Shown here: piece by piece, positions 43,085 to 52,225 of the stretch
Layout of the letters: each line of letters opens with the position of its first letter
How positions within the stretch are numbered: the stretch's first letter is position 1
The notes under the pieces: model-generated
Seen by the model: the letters and a program-made list of their open reading frames with translations, nothing else
Database searches by the model: none
What the model was told of the DNA's origin: nothing
From: Chromatiaceae bacterium
GTDB lineage: Bacteria; Pseudomonadota; Gammaproteobacteria; Chromatiales; Chromatiaceae
Assembly (NCBI GenBank): GCA_016714645.1
Contig: JADKCI010000004.1
Location: forward strand, 952,575 to 1,016,574
Direction: 5' to 3'
Length of the DNA: 64,000 bases
Program-made: the position numbers and the translations under genes

Positions 43085-46000
43085 CTAATCGGCGTCTCCC
43101 TCTTCCGCGCTGGACTTATCGGCGACTTTGGAAGGCTCGGCTGCCACGGGTTCTGCCTTGGGGGCCTTGGGTGCCTTCGGCGCCTTGGGTGACGCGGGGT
43201 CGCTGACTTTGGAGGATTTCCCCTTAGCTTCACCCGCCTTTTCCTGGGTAGGCGCATTCCCTGTCGGAGGGATTTCCGGGCTGATGGGCTCGGCCTCCGG
43301 GACTGGTTTGGCGGTCTTCCTTGCTACCGGTGCCTTGGCCCTTTCGACAGGGGTTTCAGGCTCGGGCTCGGCATTGACCTGGCTGGGCTCTGGCGGTGTT
43401 GCTGCTGGGGTCAGTGCCGTTTCATCCGGAGCGAGGGGGCTCTCCTTCGAGGCGGGCTGTTCAGCGGGGGGTGCCGCTGTCTGCCGCTGAGTCTCGACAG
43501 GCTGCTCCGGTTCCTCGGCGGTTGCCCGTCTGCGGCGGGGACTCGGGGTCGGGCCAGGGGCCGGCGTCTCTGATGCGGACGAGGCGGGCTCCAGGGGTGT
43601 TCTGGCTTTCGGCTTGCCGGTTAGTTTGATCGGGGCCGTGGGTTCCTCGGCGACGGACTCCCTTTTTTCCGGGCTGGCCATGATCTCGGCCTCCACTGAG
43701 GGCTCGGCGGTCTCGAGCGGTTGTACCCGGGAAGGAATCGCGGGTGTTTGCGGGGCCCCGGTCTCGATCTGATCCAGGGCCGCGCTCGTTTCAGGCTGAT
43801 CCTCGCCCTCGCCGGATTCAACCACGTCGGACTCCTCCTGGCTGGCCTCGCCACTATTGCCACGGCCACGCCGGCCACGTCCGCCGCGCCGCCGCCGGGA
43901 GCGGGGCTTGGTGGGGGCCTCCGCGCCTTCCGCGATCAGGTCTTGAGAAGGCTCGGACTCGGATTCGTCCTTCCGGGTTGTCTCGGCGGCCAGGCGCTGG
44001 GTATCCAAGTCCTCGGTGATCGAGGACGGTTGGATAGCCTCGGCGCTGACGGTTGGCTGTGGCTCCCGGGACGGCCTGAGTGTCTCGGTCTCGGCGAACT
44101 CATCCCGCTGTAGGGCAGTCTCTTCCGCGCCGATGAGGTCTGGTTGGGGCGTTCTTGGGGTCTGCTCTTGGGCGGCAAGGGCGGTCGCCGGCGGGTTAGT
44201 TCTGGCCAGGGGCGTTGGGGTGCCTTCCGCCGGGATGAGATCCCAGTCAAAAAAGTCCAGGGTATCGCTCTCCTCAAGGGGCGCAGGAGTCGCGTCCTCG
44301 GGGCGGTGCGCCTCGCCGCCGCGCCGGCCGCGACCACGACCCCCGCGCCGGGAACCGCGCCGGGATTCACCGCCGCCCTCGCCACTTTCCCCAGCCTCGC
44401 CCCGGGTCGGAGTCGGAGGAGCGGGTGGCTGCTCATCCCCAGCCTGACTGGCGGGGGGCTGGGGGCGCGACGGGGGACCGCCGGTCAGGGGCCTGGGTCC
44501 AAAGGCCTCTTCACGCCGGGGATCATCGCGTTTGGGCTCGTCACGCCGGATCTCCTCGCGTCTGGGTTCCTCGCGCCGGGTTTCCCCGCGCTTCACTTCG
44601 TCACGCCGGGGTTCGTCACGTCTAGCTTCATCGCGGCGTGGTTCGTTACGCCTGGGGGGCTGTTGGGCCGGACGTTGCCGGGAAGCATCCCGGTCGCTGC
44701 CACCGCTGGGGCTTCGGCCCGACTGAGACTGGGATTCCACCGGCCGGGACGCGGGCGCTGGCCGGGGGGCGGGCCGGGGCCGTCGCGGTGGCTCGGGCCT
44801 GGCGGCGGGCACCGGCGCCGGGGCGACTTCCTCGACATGGCGCGGGGCGAAAAGGTTGGTCCAGAGCCGCTTGAGCAGGCTTTCCGGCTGTCGTTGTTCC
44901 TGAGCGGGCTGGGTCGTCGGCTGGGCCTGTGGGGGCGGCGGCTCCTGGCGCCGGGGCGCCGGTGCTGGCTCCATGGGGGCGAGCTGTTTGATGGCGGGTT
45001 CCTCGACGCGTACCGGCTCGGTGACGCGCCCGAGTTCCAGGTGTCGCTCCTCAATCTTACCGGCCAGTTGATAGCTGGGCTGATCGGGCGTCAGCCGTTC
45101 CGCGTCCTGGGTGCGCACCCGTTCGATACGATAGTCCGGGGTCTCCAGGTGTGCGCTGGGCAGGAGCAGAACGCTCAGGCGCTGGCGCTTCTCGATTTCG
45201 AGGATGGCGCGGCGTTTTTCGTTGAGGAGGAAGGTGGCCACGTCCACGGGCAGCTCCGCCAGGATGCGCTCCGTGTTCTCCTTCATGGCCTCCTCCTCCA
45301 GGATGCGGAGGATGGAGAGGGCGAGGGACTCGACGCCGCGGATGGTGCCCTGGCCCTTGCAGCGCGGGCACACGAGCTGGCTGGACTCACCCAGGGAGGG
45401 GCGCAGGCGCTGGCGGGACATCTCCATGAGGCCGAAGCGGGAAATGCGGCCGAGCTGGACCCGGGCGCGGTCCTCCTTCATGGCGTCGCGCAGCCGGTTT
45501 TCGACCTCGCGCTGGTTGCGCACCGGGGTCATGTCGATGAAATCGACAACGAAGAGGCCGCCTAGGTCCCGCAGGCGCAACTGGCGGGCGATTTCATCGG
45601 CGGCCTCCAGGTTGGTGTTGAGGGCCGTCTCCTCGATGTCGGCGCCCTTGGTGGCCCGGGCCGAGTTGATATCGATGGAGGTCAAGGCCTCCGTATGGTC
45701 GATGACGATGGAGCCGCCCGAAGGCAACTGGACCGAGCGCTGGAAGGCGGATTCGATCTGGCTCTCGATCTGGTAGCGCGTGAAGAGCGGCACCTCGTCC
45801 TCGTAGAGCCGCAGTTTGCGCAGATTGTGGGGCATGACCTGGCGGATGAAGGCCTCGGCCTTCTCGTACATCTTGCGATCATCGACCACGATCTCGCCGA
45901 TGTCCGTGCGCAGGTGGTCACGGATGGAGCGGATGATGACGTCGCTTTCCTGATATATGAGGTAAGGCGCCTTGCGCTCGGCGGCGGACTGCTCGATGGC

Positions 46001-46579
46001 GGCCCAGAGTTGGTTGAGGTAGTTGAGGTCCCACTGCAACTCCTCGACGCTCTTGCCGACGCCGGCGGTGCGCACGATGAGCCCGGTGTTCTCGGGGATC
46101 GCGAGCTGGCTCATGGCGTCGCGCAACTCGGAGCGGTCGTTGCCCTCGATACGCCGGGAGACGCCACCGGCCCGGGGGTTGTTGGGCATCAGGACCAGGT
46201 AGCGGCCAGCCAGGGAGACGAAGGTAGTGAGGGCCGCGCCCTTATTGCCGCGTTCCTCCTTGTCGATCTGGACCACCACCTCGCGGCCCTCGGTGAGGGC
46301 ATCCTTGATGTTGACGCGAGCGCCCGGCTTGTTCGCCTCTTCGGTGAAGTAGCTGCGGGCGATTTCCTTGAGGGGCAGGAAGCCGTGGCGCTCGGCCCCG
46401 TAATCGACGAAGGCAGCCTCCAGGCTGGGCTCGACGCGGGTTATGTAGCCTTTATAAATGTTGGCCTTTTTCTGTTCCCGGCCCGAGGATTCGATATCTA
46501 GGTTGAAGAGTTTCTGGCCATCGACAATAGCCACCCGCAACTCTTCCGGCTGAGTTGCGTTGATCAGCATTCTTTTCAT
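43085..46579 (-). CDS. rne: Ribonuclease E
   Basis: A 1164-residue RNase E, the endonuclease scaffold of the RNA degradosome. The amino-terminal catalytic half has the S1 domain (about 36-125), the DNase I-like site with DINSARATKG and FVVDFIDM, and the zinc-link CPRCKGQG (about 404-411). The carboxy-terminal half is long, acidic/basic and disordered, with many RRDE/RREE repeats and Pro-rich blocks that would form the arginine-rich RNA-binding region and protein-binding sites. It begins with the typical MKRMLINATQPEELRVAIVDGQ. It is divergent from rluC across 584 bases, as in many gammaproteobacteria. Confidence 0.96.
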   Translation of the reverse strand: MKRMLINATQPEELRVAIVDGQKLFNLDIESSGREQKKANIYKGYITRVEPSLEAAFVDYGAERHGFLPLKEIARSYFTEEANKPGARVNIKDALTEGREVVVQIDKEERGNKGAALTTFVSLAGRYLVLMPNNPRAGGVSRRIEGNDRSELRDAMSQLAIPENTGLIVRTAGVGKSVEELQWDLNYLNQLWAAIEQSAAERKAPYLIYQESDVIIRSIRDHLRTDIGEIVVDDRKMYEKAEAFIRQVMPHNLRKLRLYEDEVPLFTRYQIESQIESAFQRSVQLPSGGSIVIDHTEALTSIDINSARATKGADIEETALNTNLEAADEIARQLRLRDLGGLFVVDFIDMTPVRNQREVENRLRDAMKEDRARVQLGRISRFGLMEMSRQRLRPSLGESSQLVCPRCKGQGTIRGVESLALSILRILEEEAMKENTERILAELPVDVATFLLNEKRRAILEIEKRQRLSVLLLPSAHLETPDYRIERVRTQDAERLTPDQPSYQLAGKIEERHLELGRVTEPVRVEEPAIKQLAPMEPAPAPRRQEPPPPQAQPTTQPAQEQRQPESLLKRLWTNLFAPRHVEEVAPAPVPAARPEPPRRPRPAPRPAPASRPVESQSQSGRSPSGGSDRDASRQRPAQQPPRRNEPRRDEARRDEPRRDEVKRGETRREEPRREEIRRDEPKRDDPRREEAFGPRPLTGGPPSRPQPPASQAGDEQPPAPPTPTRGEAGESGEGGGESRRGSRRGGRGRGRRGGEAHRPEDATPAPLEESDTLDFFDWDLIPAEGTPTPLARTNPPATALAAQEQTPRTPQPDLIGAEETALQRDEFAETETLRPSREPQPTVSAEAIQPSSITEDLDTQRLAAETTRKDESESEPSQDLIAEGAEAPTKPRSRRRRGGRGRRGRGNSGEASQEESDVVESGEGEDQPETSAALDQIETGAPQTPAIPSRVQPLETAEPSVEAEIMASPEKRESVAEEPTAPIKLTGKPKARTPLEPASSASETPAPGPTPSPRRRRATAEEPEQPVETQRQTAAPPAEQPASKESPLAPDETALTPAATPPEPSQVNAEPEPETPVERAKAPVARKTAKPVPEAEPISPEIPPTGNAPTQEKAGEAKGKSSKVSDPASPKAPKAPKAPKAEPVAAEPSKVADKSSAEEGDAD
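44508..44656 (-). repeat. Degenerate RRDEP-type tandem repeat inside rne
   Basis: About ten copies of a 12-15 base unit encode successive RRDE, RREE or KRDD blocks in the arginine-rich region of RNase E. Repeat number is likely to vary between strains. Confidence 0.7.
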
Positions 46580-47163
46580 TCTATGTCTCGCAGCTAGGCG
46601 CGCTGGTCCCCCGGGACTCTGGCCGGCCCATCGCCGCCGAGGGGGGTCGATGGCCGGAGGTCTGTCCAGCCGCGCCGACCCTCAAGCCCCCGCCATTCGT
46701 GAGGCGGCGGGCGGTGAGGGCCGCGCGGGCAGGCGCGCGTGATCCTTCATGTCGCGGGGCCCCGATTGAGCTCCGCGCGCTTGGGACCAGCGCCTTCCTG
46801 ACTGAGAGGGCGCTGGACCTTGGGGCATCTGGGCACATGGGATGGGGGGTGACTCGAATCGAATCTCACCAACCCGATGCGCCGGGCCGTCTCGGTGTAC
46901 AATCCGCGACCGCCTGATGTAAGGGACGCCGCTGGTTTAGCGCAAGGTGCCGGCCGACGGCTAAGGGTATGTCGGGGCGCCGAGGGATTGGCACGGAGGG
47001 CGGCCTAGGAGGAATCGCCCCGGAAATCGTCTGTTTGCATCGCCGTTCCAGGCTAAGTGGCTGGTACGTCGCAGCCCTCCAATAGTATCAGCGAACGCTG
47101 ATCGCATCAATCCAATCAAGGTTATGGACCCGATCATCTCTTACAGCTCGAGACCCCCACCTC
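46580..47163. other. Divergent rne/rluC intergenic region
   Basis: 584 bases with no convincing gene. The 47.05-47.11 kb part carries the predicted rne promoter and a perfect palindrome; the rest (about 46580-47075) would be a long rne leader. In enteric bacteria rne has a 361-nt leader through which RNase E limits its own mRNA; a similar control is plausible here. No tRNA or sRNA is recognisable. Confidence 0.6.
47082..47110 (-). promoter_or_regulatory. Predicted rne promoter with an internal palindrome
   Basis: On the minus strand, TTGATG (complement of 47105-47110) and TACTAT (complement of 47082-47087) are separated by exactly 17 bases. The spacer contains ATCAGCG-AA-CGCTGAT, a perfect 16-bp palindrome at 47087-47102, ideally placed for a repressor or activator. 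It lies between two divergent genes and could affect both. Confidence 0.5.
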
Positions 47164-48123
47164 ATGTCGGATGAGACCCCCCCTCAGGCGGTCGTCCTGG
47201 TAAGCATCGATGCCGAGCTTGCCGGTCAGCGTATCGACAACTTTCTCCTGGCCAGGGCCAAGGGCGTGCCGCGCAGTCATGTCTATCGCATCCTCCGGCG
47301 CGGCGAGGTCCGGGTGAACAAGGGTCGGGTCAAGCCGGATTACCGGTTGCAGCCGGGTGATCTGGTGCGCGTCCCACCCTTGCGTACGGTCGAACCCCGG
47401 CCGCCGGGTCAGGCGCCGCAGTCCCGCCTGCGCGACCTCGCCGGGGCCATCCTCTACGAAGACGAGCGGCTGCTGGCCTTGGACAAGCCGGCGGGGCTGG
47501 CGGTGCATGGCGGCAGCGGCCTGAGTTTTGGCCTCATCGAGGCCATGCGCCAGATGCGGCCCGGGGCGGAGCTGGAATTGGTGCATCGCCTCGACCGCGA
47601 TACCTCCGGCTGTCTGTTGCTGGCGAAGCGTGCCAGTACCTTGCGCGATCTGCATCGACTCATGCGCGAGAATGGTGTCGAAAAGCGCTATCTGGCCCTG
47701 TTGGTCAGGCCCCTGCCGAGGCCCGAAATGACGGTGGATGCCCCCCTGCTCAAGAACACTCTGAAGAGCGGTGAGCGGGTGGTGCGGGTCGATATCGCCC
47801 AGGGCAAGCCGGCGCGGACCCTGTTTCGCCGCCTGCGCCGCCTGGGCGCACTGGATCTGGTGGAGGTCCGCCTCATTACGGGGCGGACCCACCAGATTCG
47901 CGTCCACGCCGCCTATCTGGGCGCGCCCCTGGCCGGGGATGAGAAATATGGTGACGAGGTCGCCAACAAGGCCCTGCGCCCCCTGGGTCTCCGGCGCCTC
48001 TTTCTCCATGCCGCCTCCCTGAGCCTGCAGCCCGCCCATCTCGACCAGCCCCTGCGTATCCAGGCCCCCCTGCCCGCCGAACTCGAGGCCCTGCTCGGGC
48101 GACTGGAGGGAATTAAAAAGTAG
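47164..48123 (+). CDS. rluC: 23S rRNA pseudouridine synthase RluC
   Basis: A 319-residue RluA-family synthase, modifying U955, U2504 and U2580 of 23S rRNA in E. coli. An amino-terminal S4 RNA-binding domain (AGQRIDNFLLARAKG, near 20-34) precedes the catalytic domain with D144 in HRLDRDTSGCLLLAK, then GRTHQIRVHAAYLGAPLAGDEKYG. It is divergent from rne, the conserved arrangement in gammaproteobacteria, and is followed by an intrinsic terminator. Confidence 0.94.
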   Translation: MSDETPPQAVVLVSIDAELAGQRIDNFLLARAKGVPRSHVYRILRRGEVRVNKGRVKPDYRLQPGDLVRVPPLRTVEPRPPGQAPQSRLRDLAGAILYEDERLLALDKPAGLAVHGGSGLSFGLIEAMRQMRPGAELELVHRLDRDTSGCLLLAKRASTLRDLHRLMRENGVEKRYLALLVRPLPRPEMTVDAPLLKNTLKSGERVVRVDIAQGKPARTLFRRLRRLGALDLVEVRLITGRTHQIRVHAAYLGAPLAGDEKYGDEVANKALRPLGLRRLFLHAASLSLQPAHLDQPLRIQAPLPAELEALLGRLEGIKK

Positions 48124-48168
48124 GGTAAAGGGGGTCTCAAGGATTATCCTAGCGACCCAAGAGGGGTC

Positions 48169-48192
48169 GCCAGGCGGCCATACCTGGCTTTT
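48169..48192 (+). terminator. Intrinsic terminator after rluC
   Basis: GCCAGG (48169-48174) pairs with CCTGGC (48183-48188), followed by TTTT (48189-48192). A second perfect hairpin, GCGACCC/GGGTCGC (48152-48158 with 48164-48170), overlaps its 5' side, so the two stems may be alternatives. Confidence 0.65.
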
Positions 48193-48265
48193 CCACCAGC
48201 GGTCTTCCTTTTTGCAGGTTTCTTGCCGTATTAACGCCATTCCCCGCTGATCAGGCTTTGCCGCC

Positions 48266-48925
48266 ATGCCGTACAAATTGCTTGTCTTTGACTGGGACGG
48301 AACCCTCATGGATTCGGAGGCCCGGATCGTGGCCTGCATCCAGTCCGCCTTCGCGGATCTTGGCGAGATGCCGCCGCCCCGGGAGATCGCCCGCGAGGTG
48401 ATCGGCCTTGGGCTGGAGGAGGCCATGACCATGCTCTGGCCGGACGGTAGCGTCCTCCAGCGGCGCGAGTTGGTCGACCGCTATCGCTCCCACTTTCTGG
48501 GCGGCCAGGAGACCGAATCCCATCTCTTCCCGGGCGCCCGCGACTTGGTGCAGGATCTCAATGCCCGTGGCCTGCTGCTGGCGGTAGCCACCGGCAAGAG
48601 TCGACGCGGCCTGGAGTCCGCCCTGTCGAGCACGGGGCTGCGGAGTCACTTTCACGCCACCCGCTGCGCCGACGAGACCTTCTCCAAGCCCCATCCGGAG
48701 ATGCTGCTTCAGGTCATGGCGGAATTGGGGGCGGACCGGTCCGAGACCCTCATGATCGGCGACACGGAATTTGACATGGAGATGGCCCACAACGCGGGCG
48801 TGGCGGCCCTGGCAGTCGCCTATGGCGTCCATCACCCGGAACGCCTGCTCCGGCATAACCCCCTGGATTGCCTCAATGAGCTCCAGGATCTCCGGGATTG
48901 GCTGGAGCGTAACCTGGAGTCGTGA
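48266..48925 (+). CDS. HAD-IA family hydrolase, phosphoglycolate phosphatase-like
   Basis: A 219-residue HAD hydrolase. Motif 1 is FDWDGTLMD with D9 and D11, motif 2 the Thr in VATGKS, motif 3 Lys in FSKPHPEM, and motif 4 IGDTEFDMEMA. The order rne/rluC/HAD phosphatase is common in gammaproteobacteria. It resembles Gph, but HAD enzymes are hard to assign to substrates by sequence. Convergent with rlmL, 9 bases away. Confidence 0.88.
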   Translation: MPYKLLVFDWDGTLMDSEARIVACIQSAFADLGEMPPPREIAREVIGLGLEEAMTMLWPDGSVLQRRELVDRYRSHFLGGQETESHLFPGARDLVQDLNARGLLLAVATGKSRRGLESALSSTGLRSHFHATRCADETFSKPHPEMLLQVMAELGADRSETLMIGDTEFDMEMAHNAGVAALAVAYGVHHPERLLRHNPLDCLNELQDLRDWLERNLES

Positions 48926-48934
48926 GGCGCCCCC

Positions 48935-51115
48935 TCAAGGGCGCCACTCGATCCGCCAGACGTTATGAATGCGCGGATTGCGGGCGAAGTCCTTGGGGAG
49001 AGTGGCGGCCGTAATATTGGTGATCTCCAGGGCCCCCCAGGAGTCGAGGGCCTCCCGATCCAGTTGAAAGCGGCGCAGATTGTTTGAAAAGATCAGGATG
49101 CCGCCGGGCTCCAGGAGCCGCAGGGCATCCTGGATCAGGGCTACCTGATCCCGCTGGACGTCGAGGGTGGTGGTCATGCGCTTGGAGGTGGAGAAACTGG
49201 GCGGGTCCAGCAGGATCAGGCCCCAGCGTCGTCGGCCCGCCTCCTCGCGTGGCCAGTGCAGGCAATCCGCCTGGATCAGTTCATGGACGCGCCCGCCAAA
49301 ACCATTGAGGGCGAGATTGCGACCCGCCCAATCCAGGTAGGTGCGTGACAGATCCACCGTGGTGGTGCCCAGGGCACCCCCCGCGGCGGCATGGACGCTG
49401 GCGGCCCCGGTATAGCCGAAGAGATTCAGGAAGCGCCGCCCCGGCGCCAGTTCCCCGATCAGACGTCGCACCTCGCGATGGTCCAGGAAGAGGCCCGTAT
49501 CCAGGTAGTCCTCGAAGTTGACGAGAAAATTCAGGCCTCTTTCTTGGACTTGGAAGAAGCGGCGCTGGCTGTCGAGGCGCTGGTATTGATCCTTGCCCTT
49601 CTGCCGCCGGCGGACGCGAAAGAAAAGTTGGTCGGCGGGGATCTCCAACACCTCCGGGATGACCCCCAAGGCCTCCCGTAACCGGCGCCGCGCGTCCGTG
49701 GGGTCGATGCTGGCAGGGGCCTCGTATTCCTGAACATTGGCGAGGCGTTCGCCCGTTCGGGTCTGGTAAATGTCCAGGGCGAGGGCGTATTCCGGCAGGT
49801 CGGCGTCGTAGAGCCGATAGCAGTCAACCTGCTCGCGCCGCCGCCATTTCTCCAGATTTTTTAGATTCTTGCGCAGCCGGTTAGCCAGCATTGCGGCGCC
49901 AGGCCCCCGGTCTGTCACCGGCAGGGGACGGGGTTGGTCGGAGACGAAATTCTCCTCCTTGACGTCGAAATGGAGCAGCCGGCAGGGGATGGGGCCATTG
50001 TAGAGGCTGTGATAACCCTTGGCCCGCAGGCCCATCCGCCGCCCCAAGTCCGGGTTGCCCATCAGGACGGCGGCCTGCCAGCCGCGAAAGTGCTCGCGGA
50101 GCACCGTGCCCAGCAGGCCGTAGAGATCCGTCAGTTCCTCTGCCTCGCCCAGGCGTTCGCCGTAGGGCGGATTCGCCACCACAAGGCCGAGATCCCCCTC
50201 GCGACCCGGGTTGGCCTGACTCAGGTCGCGGCGCTCGAAGTGGACCCTGCCCGCCAGCCCGGCGCGCTCCAGATTGTCGAGGGCCACGCGGATTGCGGCG
50301 GGGTCTCGGTCGTAGCCCCGGATCGAGGCCTTGATGGCGTCGAACCGCGCCAAACCCGCGGCCCGGCGCTCCCGCGCCTCCGCCAGGAGTTGCCGCCAGG
50401 GGACCGCTTGGTGCCCCAGCCAGCCGGTCATCCCCCAATGCACGCGGGCAAGCCCGGGGGCACTGTCGGTGGCCATCAGGGCGCCCTCGATACAGAGGGT
50501 ACCGGAGCCGCACAGAGGGTCGAGGAGGGCGGCGCCTTCCCGGGCCAGGGCTGGCCAGGCCGATCGCAACAGGATGGCGGCCGCCAGGTTTTCCTTGAGG
50601 GGCGCGGCGCTGCCCTGACGGCGGTAACCCCGCAGGTGCAGGGAATCCCCGGACAGATCCAGGCTGAGGGTCACCTGACCGCGATGCAGGTAGGCCTGGA
50701 CCCGCAGGTCCGGCCGCTCCCGGTCCACGCTGGGGCGTTCTCCCACCCGGGAGCGGAAGCGATCGACGATGGCGTCCTTGACCCGCAGCGCCCCAAACTG
50801 GCTGTGGCTGATGCCGCCCTCCGCCCCGTCGAACTGGATAGCGAAGGTGCCGCGCAGGGGGAGATGCTCCTCCCAGGAGATGGCGCTGGCCCCGGCGTAA
50901 AGACTGTCGCTGTCGGTGGCTGGGAAGCTGGCCAGAGGTAACAGCACCCGGTTGGCGACCCGCGACCAGAGGCAGGCGCGATAGGCGTCCGCGAGCGAGC
51001 CCGAGAAGCGGGCGCCACCCCGGGCCTCCTTGACGAGGGGGAGGCCGATATCGCTCAACTCAATGGCAAGCAGGGATTCCAGGTGCCGGGGGGCAGTGGC
51101 AAAGAAGTCGGGCAT
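48935..51115 (-). CDS. rlmL: Bifunctional 23S rRNA methyltransferase RlmKL
   Basis: A 726-residue fused enzyme making m2G2445 and m7G2069 in 23S rRNA. A THUMP domain near the amino terminus (DAIVDRFRSRVGERPSVD) precedes the RlmL methyltransferase with DPLCGSGTLCIEGAL and VVANPPYGERLG; the C-terminal RlmK half has FLNLFGYTGAASVHAAAGGA and LLDPPSFSTSKRM. The length matches E. coli RlmL (about 700). No adjacent gene is co-directional. Confidence 0.95.
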   Translation of the reverse strand: MPDFFATAPRHLESLLAIELSDIGLPLVKEARGGARFSGSLADAYRACLWSRVANRVLLPLASFPATDSDSLYAGASAISWEEHLPLRGTFAIQFDGAEGGISHSQFGALRVKDAIVDRFRSRVGERPSVDRERPDLRVQAYLHRGQVTLSLDLSGDSLHLRGYRRQGSAAPLKENLAAAILLRSAWPALAREGAALLDPLCGSGTLCIEGALMATDSAPGLARVHWGMTGWLGHQAVPWRQLLAEARERRAAGLARFDAIKASIRGYDRDPAAIRVALDNLERAGLAGRVHFERRDLSQANPGREGDLGLVVANPPYGERLGEAEELTDLYGLLGTVLREHFRGWQAAVLMGNPDLGRRMGLRAKGYHSLYNGPIPCRLLHFDVKEENFVSDQPRPLPVTDRGPGAAMLANRLRKNLKNLEKWRRREQVDCYRLYDADLPEYALALDIYQTRTGERLANVQEYEAPASIDPTDARRRLREALGVIPEVLEIPADQLFFRVRRRQKGKDQYQRLDSQRRFFQVQERGLNFLVNFEDYLDTGLFLDHREVRRLIGELAPGRRFLNLFGYTGAASVHAAAGGALGTTTVDLSRTYLDWAGRNLALNGFGGRVHELIQADCLHWPREEAGRRRWGLILLDPPSFSTSKRMTTTLDVQRDQVALIQDALRLLEPGGILIFSNNLRRFQLDREALDSWGALEITNITAATLPKDFARNPRIHNVWRIEWRP

Positions 51116-51430
51116 GGCGGGGCAGGTGCTGAAAAGGGGCTGGCATGAGGCGCGTCGAAGGATGACATCTTACGGCTTTTGCTTGCCGATGGATGTTTTT
51201 ACGGCCAATATTGGCGCCTGCTACCCTAATCGGAGCGCGCGCCGTGCCGATGGCCTCCCTATCCGCCTTCATGCGGGTCACGGCCTGGCGGTTGGGAGCT
51301 GGCATGGCAGGGTGACGAGGCTTCAAGCCCCCCCGCTTGGCCGAGCCTTTGGTGAAACTGTCACTCTGGGTGATACGGGTTATACTTCCTGTCACTTTTT
51401 TTAACTTCCGCCTCCATATCCGAGCAGCCC
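51116..51430. other. Intergenic region before zipA
   Basis: 315 bases between divergent rlmL and zipA. The only clear signal is the zipA promoter at its right end; the rest has no stable coding frame or strong inverted repeat. Confidence 0.6.
51358..51386 (+). promoter_or_regulatory. Predicted zipA promoter
   Basis: CTGTCA (51358-51363, 4 of 6 bases of TTGACA) and TATACT (51381-51386) with a 17-base spacer. The zipA ATG is 45 bases downstream. Confidence 0.5.
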
Positions 51431-52219
51431 ATGGACGCCGATCTTCTCCGCATCATCCTCGCCGTGCTTGGCGCCCTGGTTATCGCCGGGCTTTACTATT
51501 GGGAGCAGCGCCGCCGCCATCGGGACCAGGATGCGGAGGCGGATGACCGGGATGACCCGGGTCGCCAGGGCCCGGATGACGAAGACTGGGAACTCCGCAG
51601 GACCGACCTCGACAAGATTGACACGAAGCGGGAGCCCCGCATGGGGGTCTGGGGCCGGGATGAGGGGGACCTGGATGCCGAGGAGGGAGCCGGCGCCGAA
51701 GGCGCATCCGGGCCCGAGTCCCGGGTCGGGGGCGAGGCGACCCACTTCAATTTTTTCAAGCCCGATCCGGACCTTGCCGGGGAGCATTTCTCGCCGGGTC
51801 CCCTGCTGCTGGTGCTGCACGTGGCGGCCCGCGGCCCCCATTTCGAGGGCGCATCTATTGTTCATGCCGCCCGCATTGCCGGCCTGGAGCCTGGCGACCA
51901 GGAAATCTTCCATTGCAAACTGGGCGACGAGCATCATACCGAAACCCTCTTCAGCATGGTCAACATGGTCAAGCCCGGCACCTTTCCCTTCGGCGCCATG
52001 GCGGAATTCGAGACCCCGGGCCTGACCCTCTTTGCCCAACTCGATGGTCAAGCCGGCGACCCTGGCCGTCTGGAGGAACTGCTCGGCACCGCCCACAGCC
52101 TGGCCAATGACCTGGGCGGTGAACTCCGCGACGACCGGCGTCAGCCTCTGACCGCCGAGGGCGAGGAGCGGTTGCGCCAGCGCGTCATGGCCTTCATCAC
52201 CCACCGGATGGCGGAGTAG
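51431..52219 (+). CDS. zipA: Cell division protein ZipA
   Basis: A 262-residue division protein that tethers FtsZ to the membrane. An amino-terminal helix (LRIILAVLGALVIAGLYYWEQ, residues 5-25) is followed by a charged linker and the C-terminal FtsZ-binding domain (about 120-260), recognised by ESRVGGEATHFNFFKP and FHCKLGDEHHTETLFSMVNMVKPG. It lies 6 bases before ligA, the conserved gammaproteobacterial pair. Confidence 0.92.
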   Translation: MDADLLRIILAVLGALVIAGLYYWEQRRRHRDQDAEADDRDDPGRQGPDDEDWELRRTDLDKIDTKREPRMGVWGRDEGDLDAEEGAGAEGASGPESRVGGEATHFNFFKPDPDLAGEHFSPGPLLLVLHVAARGPHFEGASIVHAARIAGLEPGDQEIFHCKLGDEHHTETLFSMVNMVKPGTFPFGAMAEFETPGLTLFAQLDGQAGDPGRLEELLGTAHSLANDLGGELRDDRRQPLTAEGEERLRQRVMAFITHRMAE

Positions 52220-52225
52220 GAGGGG

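Noticed and set aside
44144..45565. A 473-residue open frame antisense to rne
   Set aside because: Shadow of the RNase E coding strand; its repeats simply reflect the RRDE repeats.
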